Below are positions 25,902-33,569 of a stretch of DNA of 64,000 bases, piece by piece. The stretch is from the NCBI GenBank assembly GCA_030168575.1, contig CP115555.1, positions 496,001 through 560,000 of the forward strand, in the 5' to 3' direction. Position numbers and translations under genes: made by a program. The notes under the pieces are model-generated. The model saw only the letters and a list, made by a program, of their open reading frames with translations. It searched no databases and was not told the DNA's origin. The stretch is from Methanomassiliicoccales archaeon LGM-RCC1 (GTDB lineage Archaea; Thermoplasmatota; Thermoplasmata; Methanomassiliicoccales; Methanomethylophilaceae). Position 1 is the first letter of the stretch; each line of letters begins with the position of its first letter.

Positions 25902-27080
25902 TCAGCACCTGCGGATGATCATCGTCACCGCGTTCCCTCCGCCTAGGCAGAGGGTTCCGAGACCGACGTCCTTGTTGCGGTCCTGGAGCGCGTAGAGCAG
26001 GGTGGTGAGCACACGGGCACCGGAGCATCCGATGGGGTGTCCCAATGCGACCGCGCCTCCGTTGACGTTGAAGATCTCGTCGGGGACGTTGAGCTCCTTC
26101 TTGACCGCGCAAGATGCGGATGCGAAGGCCTCGTTGTGCTCGAAGAGGTCGATATCGTCGATGGTCATTCCGGCTTTCTTGAGGACGTGCCTGGTGGTGG
26201 GTATGGGGGCCTCCATGATGTACTCGGGCTTGACTCCCCTCTCCCCGTAGGCCTCGATGGTCGCCAGGGGCTTGAGTCCGTGCTCCTCCGCCCACTTCCT
26301 CGATGCGACCACCAGGGATGCGGCTCCGTCGCTCAGCTGCGAGGAGTTACCGGCAGTGACTATTCCGTCCTTCTTGAAGACGGGCTTCAGCTTCCCGAGG
26401 GCCTCCATGGAGGAATCCTCCCTGATACCCTCGTCTGCGTCGAAGATGATGTCTCCCTTCTTGTTGGGGATGGTGATGGGAAGGATCTCCTTCTTGAACT
26501 TGCCCTCCTTGGTCGCCTTGGCGGCCTTCAGGTGGGATTCCACTGACAGCTGGTCGGCATCCTCCCTGGAGACGTTGAACCTCTCGGCCACGATCTCGCC
26601 GGTGAATCCCATGTGCTGGTTGTTGAAGATGTCCCAAAGTCCGTCGTGGACCATGGCGTCGACGACCGTCTGGTCGTTCATCCTGTATCCCCATCTGGCG
26701 CCGTTCATGATGTATGGGGCGGAGGACATGTTCTCCATTCCTCCGACCGCGAGGACGTTGTACTCCCCTGCCTTGATGGCGTCGGCTGCGAGCATGGCGG
26801 CCTTCATCCCGGATCCGCATACGGCGTTCACGGTGAAGGAACCGATCTCCTCAGGGAGGCCGGCTCCGATGGCAGCCTGCCTCGCGGGGTTCTGGCCGAG
26901 TCCGGCGCTGATGACGTTACCCATGATGCATTCCTCGATGTCAGTGGGCTGGAGTCCTGCCCTGCTGACAGCCTCCTTCACGACCATCGCACCGAGGTCG
27001 GTGGCCTTGATGCCTGTGAGTGTCTTTCCGTATTTTCCGATGGGCGTCCTTACTGCGCTTAAGATTACGACTTCGTCCAT
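25902..27080 (-). CDS. thiolase, acetyl-CoA acetyltransferase
   Basis: 392 residues. The first nucleophile is the Cys of NAVCGSGMKA (near residue 84). HNEAFAS (near 313) and the second Cys in CLGGGNAV (near 378) complete the active site of a biosynthetic thiolase that joins two acetyl-CoA. GHPIGCSGARV is also present. The start ATG at 27080 has AAAGGA in good spacing; the ATG at 27089 lies within that ribosome site. The sequence is of the standard bacterial type and has no HMG-CoA synthase or DUF35 neighbour, unlike the usual archaeal mevalonate thiolase operon. It may feed the mevalonate pathway. Confidence 0.9.
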   Translation of the reverse strand: MDEVVILSAVRTPIGKYGKTLTGIKATDLGAMVVKEAVSRAGLQPTDIEECIMGNVISAGLGQNPARQAAIGAGLPEEIGSFTVNAVCGSGMKAAMLAADAIKAGEYNVLAVGGMENMSSAPYIMNGARWGYRMNDQTVVDAMVHDGLWDIFNNQHMGFTGEIVAERFNVSREDADQLSVESHLKAAKATKEGKFKKEILPITIPNKKGDIIFDADEGIREDSSMEALGKLKPVFKKDGIVTAGNSSQLSDGAASLVVASRKWAEEHGLKPLATIEAYGERGVKPEYIMEAPIPTTRHVLKKAGMTIDDIDLFEHNEAFASASCAVKKELNVPDEIFNVNGGAVALGHPIGCSGARVLTTLLYALQDRNKDVGLGTLCLGGGNAVTMIIRRC

Positions 27081-27167
27081 GGTTATCATTCCTTTAATCG
27101 TGAAGATATGGGTTCAGTATTAAAGAGTGACGTTGTCGAAGTTCGACTATCGCCGAATACAAAAAGC

Positions 27168-28490
27168 TCAGACCCTGCCGTTGAGGAACTCCACAGGCTG
27201 CTCCAAACCCATTCTCTTCAGGGGCTTGGAGAGATGCCTCCTGGCTGCCGTCGGGGGCTCGTACCATCCGGGCACGACCTGCCTGCGGACGTTCTCCAAA
27301 ACGGGCTCTTCGGAGGACGTGTGGCAGTCCCTGCACTTGTACGGCTGTCCGGATCCCTTGGATTTCATGGTCCTGCCACATTTCGGGCACACGGGATTGG
27401 AGACCTTCCTGTACTCGTCCGCAGTGGAGATGATATGAATCTTCTCAATGTTCAGGGTGCGGGGTTCTTCCCTCAGCTCACCTAATACCTCCACCTCGTC
27501 ACCGGGTATGAGCCAGTCCACCGTGAAACGGAACTCCTTCGACGGTTCGTATGCTCCGCATGTGAGCACTCCGTGCCTCGTCTCGATATCTATGAAGACG
27601 TGACCTCCGGAGATGTGCCGGGGCTGCGAGACGATCGTGCCTTTAAGGATGTACGATTGGTTCGGGACCAACTTGGAAGGGTCCCTGATGAGATGGTCGT
27701 CCGTCCCCTGATTCGTCAGGAAGACCATCCACCTCTCAATAGGCTCCGTCGAGATCCTCTTCGAAGCCTCGATGAGATCCTTCTCATCGTCTCCTCTGAG
27801 GCCGTACATCACCGGACACGGGGTGGAAGGGACCATCGCCACCTTCTGCATGCGGTCCTCCCAGCTGTTGAATGTGGTAGGATAGCCGTGCTCCACATCC
27901 CTTATGGTCAGAGGATCAAAGATCCTCTCTGTGCCCCATCTGTCGTAAGGCCTGTAGGACAGCAATTCGAATGTCGTGTCCCTGGGCCTCCATGCCATGC
28001 CGCATGTGCAGCCGATGAGCCCCCTTCCGCAGCCGATCTCATAGGTGGTCGCACCGATCCTCTTGATCTCCTTATCGATGACCTTGCGATCCATGATGGT
28101 CCTGACGCCATTCCAGTAGAAGCTCTGGGAAGGCTTCACCCTGGAGATCAACAAACCGGGGTCCGCATCATCCTCATGATGCTCCAGGATATGGGGGATA
28201 ATCCTATCCTTCATCATCTCCGGATCGGGTTCGAAGGAAGTACAGGAATCGTAGCAGAAGATCTTCCTGTCACCGATCATCCCGATGAAACGCTTCTTCC
28301 CGGTACCTTTACCGAATCTCATGACAAGGGAACCGTTCCCCCTGGTCTTCCAGGGCGTGGCCGGATTCAGCCTCACCAATCTAGGATTCCCGATCAGATC
28401 CAAATCTGAGAATTCCCTGATAATCTCCGTAGCCAGGAACGTCGTGCAGTTCCCCTTCATGGAATCGGTATCGTCCACAGCTACGAACAT
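27168..28490 (-). CDS. tiaS: tRNA(Ile2) 2-agmatinylcytidine synthetase TiaS
   Basis: 440 residues. It opens with FVAVDDTDSMKGNCTTFLA, the DDTDS signature of TiaS, followed by LVRLNPATPWKTRGNG and the catalytic-domain blocks IGCGRGLIGCTCG and RPYDRWGTERI. The C-terminal part has an OB-like domain (YILKGTIVSQPRHISGGHVF) and a zinc ribbon CPKCGRTMKSKG ... CRDC. The enzyme attaches agmatine to C34 of tRNA(Ile) so that AUA is read as Ile. Length and domain order are complete. Confidence 0.95.
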   Translation of the reverse strand: MFVAVDDTDSMKGNCTTFLATEIIREFSDLDLIGNPRLVRLNPATPWKTRGNGSLVMRFGKGTGKKRFIGMIGDRKIFCYDSCTSFEPDPEMMKDRIIPHILEHHEDDADPGLLISRVKPSQSFYWNGVRTIMDRKVIDKEIKRIGATTYEIGCGRGLIGCTCGMAWRPRDTTFELLSYRPYDRWGTERIFDPLTIRDVEHGYPTTFNSWEDRMQKVAMVPSTPCPVMYGLRGDDEKDLIEASKRISTEPIERWMVFLTNQGTDDHLIRDPSKLVPNQSYILKGTIVSQPRHISGGHVFIDIETRHGVLTCGAYEPSKEFRFTVDWLIPGDEVEVLGELREEPRTLNIEKIHIISTADEYRKVSNPVCPKCGRTMKSKGSGQPYKCRDCHTSSEEPVLENVRRQVVPGWYEPPTAARRHLSKPLKRMGLEQPVEFLNGRV

Positions 28491-28496
28491 GGATTC

Positions 28497-28793
28497 TCAA
28501 TCCCTATCTTCATAGATATCATTATTCGTCATCCATTTGACGAAAAACATGGTATGATCGTTGGAGAAATCCCCTCTGACCGAATAGTATCCCATATCCT
28601 GAGGCATATCCTTGTAATAGCAGCGGAGATCACCTTCCGGACAATCTATGGAGAAGGTGTACCCTGTGGAAGAGGTCCTTATGTCATGGACGATCCCCGA
28701 ATAATCATATTCTATATTGTTCTCGTCAGAGAAGTAGGCGAACAACGATATCAGCAATATCACTGATAATCCCAAGACCATGTTCCTATCCAT
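28497..28793 (-). CDS. small membrane-anchored protein of unknown function
   Basis: 98 residues: an N-terminal hydrophobic helix (NMVLGLSVILLISLFAYF) and an external-looking domain rich in aromatic residues (YTFSIDCPEGDLRCYYKDM). It lies between TiaS and the left origin box. No family is recognised; a membrane-anchored or secreted small protein is the most that can be said. Confidence 0.5.
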   Translation of the reverse strand: MDRNMVLGLSVILLISLFAYFSDENNIEYDYSGIVHDIRTSSTGYTFSIDCPEGDLRCYYKDMPQDMGYYSVRGDFSNDHTMFFVKWMTNNDIYEDRD

Positions 28794-28858
28794 AGAGTAT
28801 CGGCGATATCATTACAGAACGTCGGTTAAAATGGTTACTCCGACAGTAACTATGATAG

Positions 28859-28901
28859 ACCCCCACCCCACCGTTTCCACTGGAACCGGAAAAGAGGGTA
28901 T
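28859..28901 (-). other. origin recognition box, left copy
   Basis: This 43-bp element is the exact reverse complement of the element at 30511-30553. Its core on the minus strand reads GGTTCCAGTGGAAACGGTGG and is followed by a G-rich tail, matching the layout of archaeal origin recognition boxes bound by Orc1/Cdc6 (a TTCCA-n-TGGAA dyad, then AAC and a G-string). It lies 358 bp upstream of the orc1/cdc6 start. Confidence 0.8.
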
Positions 28902-28912
28902 GTACCCTTTTT

Positions 28913-29002
28913 TCAGGAGAAAATCATGTTGAGAACGTACAGGACACCGATGAATGCGATGATCCCTGCGACGCAGAGTCCGATTGTGATCCAACCTTTC
29001 AT
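28913..29002 (-). CDS. 29-residue single-helix membrane microprotein
   Basis: The ATG at 29002 follows GAGGTAAC in good spacing and opens a 29-codon frame (MKGWITIGLCVAGIIAFIGV then LYVLNMIFS) ending in TGA. It is almost wholly hydrophobic, one transmembrane helix. A short stem and T-run follow directly and merge with the left origin box. Short length makes this tentative, but the ribosome site and helix periodicity support it. Confidence 0.4.
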   Translation of the reverse strand: MKGWITIGLCVAGIIAFIGVLYVLNMIFS

Positions 29003-29188
29003 AAGAGTTACCTCTGGAGATTCGTTATCGATGATGATGATATAAATGCTTGTGATTGGATGAATATCGTAAGTTTAAGAATCTAAAATTGATAATCGGT
29101 AAAACATCCATTTTATAGCAGCTTTTGATTGCAGAATCCCTATTCCTGAAGAAAGGATCATTCTCTTAACAGGAACCTTTTGAAAATC

Positions 29189-29197
29189 CTTATATCT
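29189..29197 (+). promoter_or_regulatory. TATA box of orc1/cdc6
   Basis: CTTATATCT preceded by GAAAATC lies about 65 nt before the ATG at 29260, in the AT-rich origin region. The Orc1/Cdc6 gene probably has a leader, and the half-site near 29242 may let the initiator bind its own leader region. Confidence 0.35.
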
Positions 29198-29259
29198 ACG
29201 ATACCTCTTACAGAGGAAAGAAAACGACAAAGCGGTATAGGCCACTGGAGAAATCTGAC

Positions 29260-30498
29260 ATGACTGAACCAAATATCTTCAATCAATATCTCAACAAGAG
29301 AAAGGATCTGGTCAGATACAAGAAATACCTCCAGACCGACTACATACCGGAATCGCTTCCTCATAGGGACGATCTCCTTAATCAATTGGTCGAGATCATA
29401 GCTCCTTCACTGAACAAGATCAAACCTTCGAATATATTGATTATTGGTCAAACAGGAACAGGAAAGACTGTAACAGTGAATTTCCTAGGAAAGGAACTGA
29501 AGAAGGCCGATTCTGCAGAGGAGAATGTATCTCTCATCTACATCAACTGCGAGATAACGGATACCCCATACGGAATCCTCTACAACATCGCGAACACGAT
29601 CATAACCGATTCTTCCAAGAAAGTCCCTTATACCGGATGGTCGGTCGATAAGATCATCGAAGAACTGAAGAACTACATGGAAGAACAGAAGAAGATCTTC
29701 ATCGTGGTCTTGGATGAGATCGACAGATCGATAAACAAGAACGGTGACGATGTCTTCTATTATCTGACTTCTATCAACAATTCTCTGAAGGAATCCAAGA
29801 TCTCGGTGATAGGGATATCGAACAATCCCAAGTTCACGGATCTCCTCAGTTCCAAGATAAAAAGCAGACTCTGCGAAGAGAAGATAATCTTCCCTCCCTA
29901 CAGTGTGGAGGAGATCAACGATATCCTTCTCGAGAGGGCGAACAACGCTTTCGATGAAGGCATCCTCGATGTCGGGGTCATCCCTTACTGTGCGGCAATC
30001 ACCGCCCAGGACGGAGGAGATGCTAGAAGGGCTATCAGTCTTCTCAAGCTTTCAGCCGAGATCGCGGAGCGCAACGGGGATCCCGTCATCACAGAAGCCC
30101 ATGTCAAATCGGCTAAGAACAAGTTCGAGATGGATGCGGTCACTGAGATCGTGAAGAAGGCATTGAACGATCAGTTGAAGATCGTCCTCATGAGCATCAT
30201 CAAGATAACAGAGAAAGGTCAGAAGACCATGATCACCGGAGAGGTGTACAGCTCTTACAAGGACATCTGCGAGATCATCGGTTACTCATCCTTGACTCAG
30301 AGAAGGGTCGCGGACATGATCTCCGAACTGGACATGCTAGGTCTCATCTATGCAAGGGTCAAATCCTACGGCCGCAACGGACGCACCAAGGAGATAGAAT
30401 TGAATCTTTCAAGGGATATCGTCGACCTCCTGAAAGAGGATGAGCTCTTCAAGGATCTCGTCAATTATAAGCCTCCGAAACAGACCACTCTGATCTGA
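29260..30498 (+). CDS. cdc6: Orc1/Cdc6 replication initiator
   Basis: 412 residues. An AAA+ domain with Walker A GQTGTGKT (near residue 64), Walker B VVLDEIDR (near 150), sensor 1 IGISNNPKF and a sensor 2 region GGDARRAISLL is followed by a C-terminal winged helix (TQRRVADMISELDMLGLI). The protein binds origin recognition boxes and loads MCM. It lies between two such boxes in inverted orientation. Length and domain order are complete. Confidence 0.95.
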   Translation: MTEPNIFNQYLNKRKDLVRYKKYLQTDYIPESLPHRDDLLNQLVEIIAPSLNKIKPSNILIIGQTGTGKTVTVNFLGKELKKADSAEENVSLIYINCEITDTPYGILYNIANTIITDSSKKVPYTGWSVDKIIEELKNYMEEQKKIFIVVLDEIDRSINKNGDDVFYYLTSINNSLKESKISVIGISNNPKFTDLLSSKIKSRLCEEKIIFPPYSVEEINDILLERANNAFDEGILDVGVIPYCAAITAQDGGDARRAISLLKLSAEIAERNGDPVITEAHVKSAKNKFEMDAVTEIVKKALNDQLKIVLMSIIKITEKGQKTMITGEVYSSYKDICEIIGYSSLTQRRVADMISELDMLGLIYARVKSYGRNGRTKEIELNLSRDIVDLLKEDELFKDLVNYKPPKQTTLI

Positions 30499-30510
30499 GG
30501 AAAATCACCA

Positions 30511-30553
30511 ATACCCTCTTTTCCGGTTCCAGTGGAAACGGTGGGGTGGGGGT
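30511..30553 (+). other. origin recognition box, right copy
   Basis: A 43-bp exact inverted copy of the element at 28859-28901, beginning 12 bp after the orc1/cdc6 stop codon. The core dyad TTCCAGTGGAA, the AACGG extension and the G-run are all conserved. Its facing orientation relative to the left copy defines an origin core of about 1.6 kb. Confidence 0.8.
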
Positions 30554-30554
30554 G

Positions 30555-31385
30555 TCAATAATAGCAGTACTCGTCGAGTTCCTTCTGATCCTTTGCGAGC
30601 TTCTTCCTGAGGTAGAAGATGTCGTAGCTGTAGATCAGTCCGATGACAGTGGCGAACAGCATTATGAGGCAGATGCTGGAGTTGGGAACATGGCTGAGAT
30701 ATGCCCTCTTGTTCTCCGTCATGTAGACCTTCAGCACGCCCATCCAGGGAAGCTCCATTATCGGCACGGATCTGATGTCGTCGTTCCCTATGGGGTGTGA
30801 TATGATCCCGACGGCCTGGTCGAAATACGAGTTGGAGACAGGGTTGTCACCCATGGTCAGGTATCCGCTCTGCTTCCCAAGCGAATCCAGGTTGATACTG
30901 ACCGTCTTGTTGGATTGGGTTATCCCCTGGAAGGTCAGTGTGCCGGAAAGGGACAGATAATTGTTCGAACCGGTGCAGGACCATGATCCCTTGTAGTCGG
31001 CCAGAGAGGGTGCGCTCCATGTGCCGTCCTTAGAGTTGTAGTCCAACCAGATTATGGCGCGGTGGATCACGGGGTTCACATCGTCGCCGCGGTTGTACAC
31101 GATGACGTGACCGTAATCTCCGAACATCTTCAACCCGGAGACCGTGCCCTCCACATAGCTCTGTATATCGACCTTGGAAGGCGCTTGGATGATCATCACA
31201 TCCCCGGTGTCGATCACACCTATCTGAGAAAGGTCGTTGTCGTGCTGCATGCTTGAAGAGGTGACAACGCTCAAAGGGGAGTCCAGTCCGGATACCGTGA
31301 AGATGCCGATATAGCCTGCTCCGAGTATAATGGCGAGTATGCCGATGACAGCGATGAGGATCCTGCTCTCCCTTTTCACGTGCAT
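30555..31385 (-). CDS. signal peptidase I, archaeal type
   Basis: 276 residues with an N-terminal membrane helix (LIAVIGILAIILGAGYIGIF), then the serine motif VTSSSMQHD (near residue 44), the His motif VIHRAI (near 108) and MGDNPVSN (near 180), and a second membrane helix before the C terminus. The Ser/His/Asp set is that of S26B peptidases, which cleave signal peptides from exported proteins. The final Tyr-rich tail is cytoplasmic. Its stop codon lies directly beside the right origin box. Confidence 0.85.
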   Translation of the reverse strand: MHVKRESRILIAVIGILAIILGAGYIGIFTVSGLDSPLSVVTSSSMQHDNDLSQIGVIDTGDVMIIQAPSKVDIQSYVEGTVSGLKMFGDYGHVIVYNRGDDVNPVIHRAIIWLDYNSKDGTWSAPSLADYKGSWSCTGSNNYLSLSGTLTFQGITQSNKTVSINLDSLGKQSGYLTMGDNPVSNSYFDQAVGIISHPIGNDDIRSVPIMELPWMGVLKVYMTENKRAYLSHVPNSSICLIMLFATVIGLIYSYDIFYLRKKLAKDQKELDEYCYY

Positions 31386-31470
31386 GCGTAAGGTATCGAG
31401 ATATAAAATCTAGATTCAGGGCCTACAGATTTTTCTACTGAATAGTTCTGACACGCCTTCAAGAGCTGCC

Positions 31471-32604
31471 ATGCCGAAAGTGAAGGAGAAGAAGGTCGAG
31501 CTCATCGAGCTGTTCTATGATCTGATCTACGTCTATGCGATATCGCAGATGACCCTCATAGTGGAGGAGCCGGATCACGGAATCCTCACCCACGAGATGT
31601 TCGGGGTGTACATCATCGCATCCATGGTCATCATCCAGGCATGGCTGTACATGACCGAGTACGTGAACCGCTACGGTTCATGGCGTTGGTACGAGTATGT
31701 CCTTGTGTCGTTCAACATGGGCGCCGTCATAGTGGTGGCCAATACGCTGACGTACAATTTGGACAACAGCACCGGTTTCATCATCGCTATGCTTGGGGTG
31801 TTGGGATCCGTTGCTGCGCTCTACATCATTCAGATCTACAAGGAGAAGCAGGACATCACGGCGGCATGGCACACGCTGGACATCCTCATATTGATAATCA
31901 CGATCTACATGATCGCCCTGGTCATCAACCTGGCCGGTTACAGCGAGACGTCGATCATGGTCATCATCACCGCCATAATTCTGGGTATGATGCTGCCGTT
32001 CGTTAAGAAGGGCAAGTACGACCTCAGGATCGTCAGCATGCCGCATCTGGTGGAGAGGCTCGAGCTGATCACCATAGTCACCTTCGGTGAGGCGATAGTC
32101 GGTATCACGGGATTCTTCGTTCCTAACGAGCTCGGCACGGCGGCGCCCATGGTGCTCATGATAATCCTGTTCATGTTCGGATCCTACGTGGCCCAGGTGC
32201 ACTTCCTATGCAACCACCATCAGATCGCCAAGCCGACCAGGATGACCTGGAGCCACTACCAGATAGTCATCGCCATCAACCTGGTGACGGTGGCGCTGCT
32301 GTACTTCAAGAGCGAGGAGGCGGAACACATGTTCACCGCGGGCCTGATGATGATGTCGATACTGGCGTTCTACCTCGCCCTGCATGCCACATCGAAATAC
32401 TACTGCGAGGACTTCCCGCACAGCCTGAAGGATGTGGCGATGTCCGTGGCCGTCGTGGCGATCGGGGCGCTGGTGGTCTTCGGATTCCCGGACAGTCCGT
32501 ACGGGTTCCTAATCGGTTCGCTCATAGCCACCGGAGGCAATTTCTACCTATTCTGGTACAAGTACTCTTCGAATCGCTGCATCAATCCTCTGCATCATAT
32601 CTGA
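31471..32604 (+). CDS. LtrA family membrane protein
   Basis: 377 residues with about ten predicted transmembrane helices. The opening VELIELFYDLIYVYAISQMT and a central PHLVERLELITIVTFGEAIV are signatures of the low-temperature requirement A family. The molecular activity of the family is not settled. It stands alone, transcribed divergently from signal peptidase. Confidence 0.85.
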   Translation: MPKVKEKKVELIELFYDLIYVYAISQMTLIVEEPDHGILTHEMFGVYIIASMVIIQAWLYMTEYVNRYGSWRWYEYVLVSFNMGAVIVVANTLTYNLDNSTGFIIAMLGVLGSVAALYIIQIYKEKQDITAAWHTLDILILIITIYMIALVINLAGYSETSIMVIITAIILGMMLPFVKKGKYDLRIVSMPHLVERLELITIVTFGEAIVGITGFFVPNELGTAAPMVLMIILFMFGSYVAQVHFLCNHHQIAKPTRMTWSHYQIVIAINLVTVALLYFKSEEAEHMFTAGLMMMSILAFYLALHATSKYYCEDFPHSLKDVAMSVAVVAIGALVVFGFPDSPYGFLIGSLIATGGNFYLFWYKYSSNRCINPLHHI

Positions 32605-32671
32605 GCGGTCTCCGTACCTGTTATATCGGTGAACGGGACTATCATCCTCTAAGTCCGGGAGAGGATCAAGG

Positions 32672-33130
32672 ATGGAGAGACCAAGCAACGATGAGTACTT
32701 CATGGAGATGGCGCAACTCGTCTCCTCGCGTTCCACTTGTCTGAGGCGCCGTGTGGGTGCCGTCATAGTCAAGGAGAAGAGGGTGCTCTCCACCGGATAC
32801 AACGGATCCCCCAAAGGCACGAAGCACTGCGAGGAGCTCGGCTGCATAAGGGTGAGGATGAACGTCCCCTCCGGCACGAGGCACGAGCTCTGCAGGGGCG
32901 TTCACGCCGAGCAGAACGCAGTGACCCAGGCAGCCTATTTCGGAGTGAGCGTGGACGGCGCCACCATCTACACCACGACCTATCCTTGCTCCATGTGCGC
33001 CAAGATCCTCATCAACGCGGGCATCAGGGAGATCGTCTACAGCGAGGGTTATGCCGACGACCTCTCCAAGGAACTGCTGGAAGAGGCGGGCATCAAGATA
33101 AGGGAGTACAAGCCCGAGAAAACCCTCTGA
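32672..33130 (+). CDS. dCMP deaminase family protein
   Basis: 152 residues with HAEQNAV (zinc His and catalytic Glu, near residue 79) and TYPCSMCAK (zinc Cys pair, near 106), plus [19 protein letters not shown] typical of dCMP deaminases, which turn dCMP into dUMP for thymidylate synthesis. GAGAGGATCAAGG precedes the ATG. It lies just before the ATP synthase promoter. Confidence 0.9.
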   Translation: MERPSNDEYFMEMAQLVSSRSTCLRRRVGAVIVKEKRVLSTGYNGSPKGTKHCEELGCIRVRMNVPSGTRHELCRGVHAEQNAVTQAAYFGVSVDGATIYTTTYPCSMCAKILINAGIREIVYSEGYADDLSKELLEEAGIKIREYKPEKTL

Positions 33131-33189
33131 TCTCATCCCGAAAACCTCCCATCCAACTAACCCCGCTCTATTATTATTAGGGGCGGTTC

Positions 33190-33199
33190 TTTTATAATA
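33190..33199 (+). promoter_or_regulatory. promoter of the ATP synthase operon
   Basis: TTTTATAATA preceded by a GGGGCGGT element resembling a BRE lies 38-47 nt before the first gene of the operon. No other clear promoter is seen within the following nine genes, which overlap or nearly abut. Confidence 0.6.
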
Positions 33200-33236
33200 A
33201 TTAGGGGATACAAGGCTCAAGTCGGGGAGTGTAAAT

Positions 33237-33569
33237 TTGAGCCGGACTGAAATACTTACGGAGATAAAACAAGCGGAAGCGGAAGCTGACGCCAAGGTCA
33301 AAAAGGCCGAGGACGAACAGAAAGCAGCTCTCGCAGAAGCTCGCAGAGATTCTGTGAAGAAAATTCAGGACGCTGAAGCTCAGATGCGCAGCTCTTACGA
33401 GTCCGCAGTAGCCGCGGAAAAGGACAAGCTTGCCGAGCAGCATGATTCTAAGCTTGCTGGCGGTAAGGCCGAAGCCGATAAGATCGACTACGGTTCCAAG
33501 GCGAAGAAAGAGGAAGCAAAGAAATTCCTTAAAAAAGAAGTTGAGAGGATTTTGAATGTTTCTTCCTGA
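33237..33569 (+). CDS. ahaH: A-type ATP synthase subunit H
   Basis: 110 residues from a TTG start. Almost the whole protein is a Lys/Glu/Ala-rich coiled coil (EILTEIKQAEAEADAKV to KAKKEEAKKFLKKEVERIL), the form of subunit H/G of the peripheral stalk, which pairs with subunit E. It is the first gene of the operon and overlaps the subunit I gene by 14 nt. Confidence 0.85.
   Translation: MSRTEILTEIKQAEAEADAKVKKAEDEQKAALAEARRDSVKKIQDAEAQMRSSYESAVAAEKDKLAEQHDSKLAGGKAEADKIDYGSKAKKEEAKKFLKKEVERILNVSS

Larger units (their letters stand above)
28859..30553. other. probable chromosomal replication origin region
   Basis: The orc1/cdc6 gene and its AT-rich upstream region (about 29040-29160) are enclosed by two identical, inverted origin recognition boxes. 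An initiator gene beside inverted boxes flanking an AT-rich stretch is the standard archaeal origin plan. A weaker half-site (CCACTGGA, 29242-29249) lies just before the orc1 start. The unwinding element is inferred to be the AT-rich stretch upstream of the gene. Confidence 0.7.
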
